A stretch of 64,000 nucleotides of DNA from Helicoverpa zea (Eukaryota; Arthropoda; Insecta; Lepidoptera; Noctuidae): assembly GCF_022581195.2 (NCBI RefSeq), contig NC_061470.1, forward strand, positions 8,742,001-8,806,000, read 5' to 3'. How positions within the stretch are numbered: position 1 is the first letter of the stretch; every line of letters starts with the position of its first letter. Of this stretch, positions 58,572 to 64,000 are shown piece after piece. Both the position numbers and the translations under genes were made by a program. Under the pieces are notes generated by a model, which worked only from the letters and a program-made list of their open reading frames with translations, was not told the DNA's origin and made no database searches.

Positions 58572-61500
58572 TATTATTGTTTCTCATCATCAAATAAGTA
58601 CATACCTTTGGTAGTTACAAATTGCATTATATTTCAAAACACCAGGCATACCCTCCGCCGTCGACAAAAATCTTAAAATTGTTGAGAAATAATATAAGAA
58701 TAAATTAAAATTCCGTAATAGGTAATAAAAATTCAATTTAAGTTAAAAATTATTACGAATGACGCAACACCAAAATAAATAATACATATAAAAATTTAAT
58801 GCTAAAAACTTAAATATCTTTTTTCTTAACAACAAAAACAAATTGAACCTATAATTTAAAATTAATAAATAAAATTGAAATAAGTTGCTATTAAAAAATA
58901 GGTATATATAAAATTGGTATTCGATTATTTATAATAAATTTCCGATTTAGGTATCGAATGCACACCGCTGATTGAAAAAAAAAATACTCCATTCCAAACT
59001 CTTCTTCTTGTCTGTGACTTGACCGATCTTGTAAATTGTTCATTTTTATTGTGTATTTTATGTGCTGATTTTTTAGTTATTGAACATAAATAAGTGCACG
59101 AAATGTATTGCAACGGATTGAAAATGTTATAAATATGACGTTTGTGTTGTGTTTGAGAAAGTGATGCGATTACTTATTGGTAAGTTTTCACCAAATTTGA
59201 AATGCCTAACTTTTCGATAGACTTAAAAACACCGTAATTATTATCTTTTTCTGAATTAACTGACCCCATTTGACCTTTGCACGTTGTTGTCAAATAAGTG
59301 AGCTCTAAAGTTATAGTTAAAATACTTCTGATCAGGCATTACGGACTTAGAATTCATGTGTTGAAAGTTAGTACAAATTTTTGACTTCCATGTCGCGATT
59401 CAAAATATCCCGCCGAATCAACGGTAAAATCATATGTCAAAATCTTGTCGAGCAGAGGGGTTAAGTAATTATTCAAGTTTTCAGCGAATTCATCCTTCAT
59501 TGAAAACTTTAGATATAAACCCTACACAAACGTTTCAGGATTTGATATCGTCTGTATCTAAAGCAAATTCTTCCTGCTTAGGTACAAAAGTACAAGGATC
59601 ATAATAAAGCATACTTGAGTATCGACATCACTGCGTAGAAATTACAGCCGTGGAAGTATAAATACCAAACTCAAGTAAAATTACATCACTCACTGTGAAA
59701 AATGCCAGCCAATAAATAACCGCAGTAACAGCAACCCTATCTTTTTGAAAAAGGAACGTATGCGCGCGCGCAACGTTTCGACATCGGAACTAATTGGGCT
59801 AATATATCCAGGATAGCGGGATGGGACCGGGACGACACGGCGACGGGACGGGTCCGTGACGTAAACGGTAATGTACGAGGTATGCTAGCTCGCATAGCTG
59901 GGATAACTGTGGAGATCAGTGATTTGTTTCTTACAATGTTCGACTGTAATTGCTTGGGAAATCCTATTAATAAACTATTTTTTTAAGTGGAAGGGATCTT
60001 GTCGTTTCAATTCAGATAAGCTGTAGCAAGTTTTTGCTATTATAGAAACCAAATCTTAGTCATTAAAACAAATAAGCATCCATGATTTAATTTACGAATA
60101 GACTAAAACAGAACTGCGAAAAAATTATTATAAATCTGTGTACCTAGAGGTGCATTTATTTTTATCAATGTTACTTTCGATGAGATTCAATTAATTTTGC
60201 ATCTCAATCCTTAAACACTCCAAACCTCCTTGCTTATAATTCCCACTTTTTTCATAACGATGTGGCGCCTAATTCCGTACGTACTGCAATCTCACACGTG
60301 TTCACAATATCAATACTTTACGCGCGACGCGTTCCTTGTGAGAACAATATACGTACCATAAATAAACCCAAATGCTGTTCCGTATGTGACGACATGAAAT
60401 TACACATTTATGAAAACTATTTTGAGATGTTAAAATATCTGTGGTTATTTTATAATAGGTTGGTTGAAAGCTTTAAATTTTTACGATTTTCCATTGTTTT
60501 TTCTTCCAATCATTGTTTCGACCATTATCAAAAACAAAAAATATACAAAAAACAGTTGCACAAAAGATAAAGCTGTCCAATAAAATCAATAAAAAATGGA
60601 TATCTAGATCAACACCATCATCGAAACGTAAATTAAAATCAAAATGATACTATAAGTGAAATCAAACAAACATCGAATATAGATACTTCAAAGCGTCAAG
60701 ACGCGGTGCTTATAACAAACGCGTTCAAAATTAAAATATTACGAAAACAAACAAAGGACGGAGCTACTGTTTATTTGACTTACGATGCTATATCGTGCCG
60801 TACCGAAGACGAACGTGGTTTCAGCGCACCCATACATTATAACGCCATTCCATTGTGATTTTGATCGCGTTTCCTACAAACTAGCAAAACAAACAAAAAT
60901 TAATAAATTTCTTCGCACTGTTTTTATTATTGATTGTGAAAACAAATAGTTTTATGAGAAATTATGGATAGAACCGTGATTTTCTTTGTTATTTATGTTT
61001 TATTGTAATTATACGACTCGTTGTTGGATATGAAACACGTTATGGAAACAAAAGAATGTATTCTTGTGATGTTAGCAATAATTAATTGACTAAAATTAAA
61101 TTATTATAATTAAATTATTGTGACTATGCGGCCGAGCTCTCACGTGTAGAGTTCATAGCAAAACTTGAGATGACTGACATAGAAAATATCATATTTTCAT
61201 TTTCAGTAGCGGATATTAATGAATAAAATAGCATGAAATAAAATTTATATGTAAACGATGATGATGACACAAGTTTACAAACTTAAGCAATATAGGAAAT
61301 AGCTAAACAGTAAAAGTTAAGTTAGGTACTTAAGTGAGTCCAGTAAATACCTAACTTACAGAACTCGTAGTTAGTAGTAGTTACGAACTCATAGTTAGTT
61401 TCGAGAGTAGTTAAAGAAGGACTTGGACTTATCTTAAATCTGTACCAATATTATAAAACTGAAGACTTAAATCGCTTCAAATAGCTCTTACTTACAAAAT

Positions 61501-61890
61501 TGACAGAAGAACTGAATTACAATCTTGGTAAAATTTGCATGATAGAAATGTTTTAATTCTATTTTTTTTATTCATCCTATGCACACAGAAACTAAACGCC
61601 ATCCATATTTCAATCGTCTCGCAACTTTATTCTACCAATCGAGAATATCGTCCCAGCTGCGCGAGCGTCGTCCGTCGCATCATGACTTTATGCCCCAATT
61701 GTTTGTTTTCATTACGACCTCTCGTAATCCTGTATATTTTTTGTTTCATATTTTTTCTCGAACACTCAAAATAGATGGTTTGTTTGTGAGCCGTGAGAAT
61801 TTGAAAGGGCATGTCAACGGTGGATTAGTGATTGACATTGAGACGTAGGTGGTCCGATTGAGGTGTTTCAACGGTTTAACTCTTTTATGT
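58572..61890. other. Intergenic, AT-rich, no supported gene
   Basis: GC-rich island at 59750-59890 (CGCGCGCGCAACG, GGGACCGGGACGACACGGCG) and another at 60240-60330, with no coding frame. The open frames at 60262 and 61535-61848 have no domain, signal peptide or splice context. Otherwise nothing recognised. Confidence 0.4.
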
Positions 61891-61895
61891 ATTTA

Positions 61896-61950
61896 CTAGC
61901 TTCTGCCCGCGACTTCGTACGCGGATCCTGTCCCTTATGCCAGCGACTAC
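61896..61950. repeat. Moth transposon end fragment
   Basis: ACTAGCTTCTGCCCGCGACT followed by TCGTACGCGGATCC, the forward form of the remnant at about 4750. Confidence 0.5.
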
Positions 61951-62254
61951 GGGGTCAGCAAAATCAAAGATCTGAATAGTCTGATATTGAATTTTAAGGG
62001 CCCGTTGACTTGGAAACAACGGAATACGCATAACCATTAGAAACGTTCCATATATTTAATTTTTGTACTTTAACGGCAAAAGCACAGCAGACTAAACAAA
62101 ACGCTGAGAACTGAACCGCAATAGACGTGACCATAGGGATAAAAGTGGTGATTCTAATTAGTCCGCATTTAAGTTGTGAGTGGCAAAAATATTAGGTACA
62201 CGTATTATTACGTAAAAAAACATTAAATAGATGACAAAGTCGTGGTGACTTAGT

Positions 62255-62630
62255 GGAAGTCGTGGTGGTTTAGTGGGTAGAGAACCAATCTCTCAAGTAT
62301 GAGCGTGCGGCTTTGATTCCAGGTCTGGCAAGTGCCTGCCAATGCAACTTTTCTAAGTTCTTATGTACTTTCCACGTGTATTTTGGATACCAATGACCGT
62401 TATTTGGAGGGGATGTTAAACTGTAGGTTCCGGCTGTCATTGAACATTCTTGGCAGTCGTTATGGGTAGTCAGAAGCCAGTAAGTCTTACCAAGGGGTGT
62501 TGGGTTGAGCGGGTAACCGGGTTGTTGAGGTCAGATATGCAGTCGCTCCTTGTAAAACACTGGTACTCAGTTGCATCGTGACTGGAAGTCGACCCTAACA
62601 TAATTGGGACAAAGGCTCTTGAGATAATAA
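62255..62630 (+). mobile_element. tRNA-derived SINE
   Basis: Head GTCGTGGTGGTTTAGTGGGT (A box), GGCTTTGATTCCAGG (B box) and a body matching the SINE at 39310-39696 in reverse. It ends in GTCGACCCTAACATAATTGGG and an (ATAAT)-rich tail. A partial duplicate of the head lies just upstream at 62237. Confidence 0.85.
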
Positions 62631-62639
62631 CGACAATAA

Positions 62640-63330
62640 TAATGAGATACAGGCACCGCAGGACATCTGAGGCTGATGACGGTAAATAGCGACCCCGCGG
62701 GGCTATATACACTGAGTTCTCCAGGGAGAGTATACTGTCCCCCATCTCCGGCCGGTCGGAGTGAACCATGACGGGGGTAGGTCTCACGCCTCTGGCTTGG
62801 CTTGGCCGTCCAGAGTGGAGTCGCTAGAGCAGGATTAGTAGCCCTGCTCGGAGGGTAGGTGCCTCATGGTAAGCACAGGGAGCGCGTAATCAGCGTTTAA
62901 AGTCCACCGAGGTATCCTCACCCTACAGCCGCTCATTTACCTGTTGCCCTCTTGTTGCTATTCAGTGACTGGTTCCCGGGGGCCCAGTAAGTGAGGTGGC
63001 AAGTCTCCACCTGCCATTTTTACATGTACCTAATACATTGTCATCCACTAACATCCCATCACAATAGCCCAAGTACTTTTCCTCCATAGTTAGCAATAGT
63101 TTAGCACAGAACCGGGGATTGTCTTTTTTTAACGACGACCACCGGGGATTGTCCTTGGGTTCATTTCTATAGTGTATAAAGGGATAATCGTCGGTTTTGT
63201 GTCACCATTTCATTAAAGTTGTCTCAAAAGGGCTTCAGCGTGTTGGCTTCGGCCCCACGTTTGCCTCCCAAAAATTCGGAACTCTGTAGTCCCGAGGTCT
63301 GGAAGAGACATACAAAATAATAATGAGATA
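62640..63330. repeat. Transposon 3'-region, GC-rich
   Basis: A GC-rich block with AATAGCGACCCCGCGGGGCT, CATCTCCGGCCGGTCGGAGT and CTCTGGCTTGGCTTGGCCGT strings known from moth LINE 3' regions, followed by a segment ending GTAGTCCCGAGGTCTGG. ACCGGGGATTGTC is repeated at 63112 and 63142. No intact coding frame. The 105-codon minus frame here spans the SINE and is spurious. Confidence 0.5.
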
Positions 63331-63579
63331 TAACGAAACAAAGTCGGAGATTGGGGGCTCGTAACGCCACGTCTAGGTATGTAAAATTTGTACTAAGCAG
63401 TGACTTTACACAAAATTCAAGCGTGTTGTATCTTCGTTATTATTTGTTTGTGAGAGAGAGAAAAGAAAAATACGTGTCCATTATTTTAGGGTTATCTAAA
63501 AGACGGACTAATTACTTCTTTTTGATTCGCCATACCTATTTCATAACATTCATTTCTATACATTTCAAGTGTAGTATTG

Positions 63580-63990
63580 CTCTTGAAGTTCCACATCAGG
63601 TGTTCCAGATCTTCGATGTTTATACGTCAATAGAGAGTGCTTATCAGATTGAACCACTTTTGCTAAAACGTCATATCTTCATATGCTATAGTCTAGCTGG
63701 GCCCCTGGAGTTCCACATCAGGTGTTTTAGATCTTCAATTTGTATAAGTCAATAGAAAGTGCTTATCAAATTGAACAACTTTTGCTAAAACATCATACCT
63801 GTATATGGTACAGAGAAGCTGGGCTCTTGGGGTTCCACATCAGGTGTTCCAGATCTTCAAATTTATTATCTCAGCTGAAAATGCTCATCACATGAAACAA
63901 TTTTTGCCATGGCACCATTTTTGTATCTCTTATAGTTTTGTTGGTCTGTTGGAGTTCTGCATCAGGTCTTCAAGTTTCGAAGATAAATTA
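63580..63990 (+). repeat. Tandem repeat, 122-bp unit, four copies, running to the window edge
   Basis: TTCCACATCAGGTGTTCCAG begins at 63589, with relatives at 63711, 63833 and 63955 (TTCTGCATCAGG), exactly 122 bp apart. Each unit also has ATCTTCNAATTT, GTCAATAGAAAGTGCTTATC and TTTTGCTAAAAC. Divergence increases to the right. Confidence 0.85.
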
Positions 63991-64000
63991 TAGCCTATAT

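Noticed and set aside
62470..62787. 105-codon minus-strand frame
   Set aside because: Spans a SINE body and adjacent repeat sequence.
1..64000. CRISPR arrays, bacterial operons, rRNA
   Set aside because: The window is eukaryotic with introns and transposons; the regular arrays present are 120-122-bp tandem repeats without spacer variation.

Overview
This is an AT-rich animal genome segment with short GT-AG exons, long introns and many interspersed repeats. The gene content (insect ionotropic receptor, insect-type T-box gene, fatty-acid-synthase paralogue) and the repeats (a tRNA-headed SINE of the type common in moths, a CsRn1/Kabuki-type LTR element, R1-like and REL-endonuclease LINEs) point to a moth, possibly a noctuoid. 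No bacterial-type operons, CRISPR, rRNA or tRNA genes were seen. All exon models were built by hand from splice signals, reading-phase continuity and recognisable protein motifs.

Layout. (1) 0.1-7.2 kb, minus strand: the first eight coding exons of a fatty-acid-synthase-like gene. They cover the whole ketosynthase domain, and the gene runs off the left edge. Its ketosynthase keeps the active-site Cys but has Phe in place of both catalytic His residues. The long last intron holds a 996-bp hAT-type element with a perfect 8-bp target duplication, two LINE fragments and a SINE fragment. (2) 7.8-16.8 kb: four small secreted-protein genes (-,+,-,+), each with a signal peptide at the N-terminus; three of the four are proline-rich. 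(3) 17.3-28.3 kb, plus strand: an IR75-type ionotropic receptor gene of about 612 codons. Its last exon is split by a 4.6-kb intact Ty3/gypsy retrotransposon with 317-bp LTRs that read as identical and a GGTT target duplication. (4) 28.8-33.0 kb, plus: two more secreted-protein genes, one Pro/Tyr-rich and one acidic with an RRRR processing site. (5) 34.3-42.1 kb, minus: a Tbx1/org-1 T-box gene covering the whole T-box and the C-terminus; its N-terminal exon(s) and probably one middle exon were not found. Its introns hold three MITEs, one of which carries a nested SINE. (6) 42-56 kb: a largely gene-free stretch with one small secreted-protein gene at 46.1 kb and several short GC-richer or repeated non-coding motifs that could be cis-regulatory for the T-box gene. 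(7) 56-64 kb: a foldback element, a 5'-truncated REL-type LINE with a 12-bp target duplication, a SINE, other transposon debris and a 122-bp tandem repeat at the right edge.

How the parts relate. The six secreted-protein genes of 7.8-33 kb flank the receptor gene and share a layout (signal-peptide exon, short introns, TATA-like promoter, one large low-complexity exon). They look like a lineage-specific structural-protein cluster, for example eggshell, cuticle or silk/gland products; the sequence alone does not say which. The most unusual observations are the receptor gene broken by a very young retrotransposon, the His-less ketosynthase and the secreted-protein cluster.
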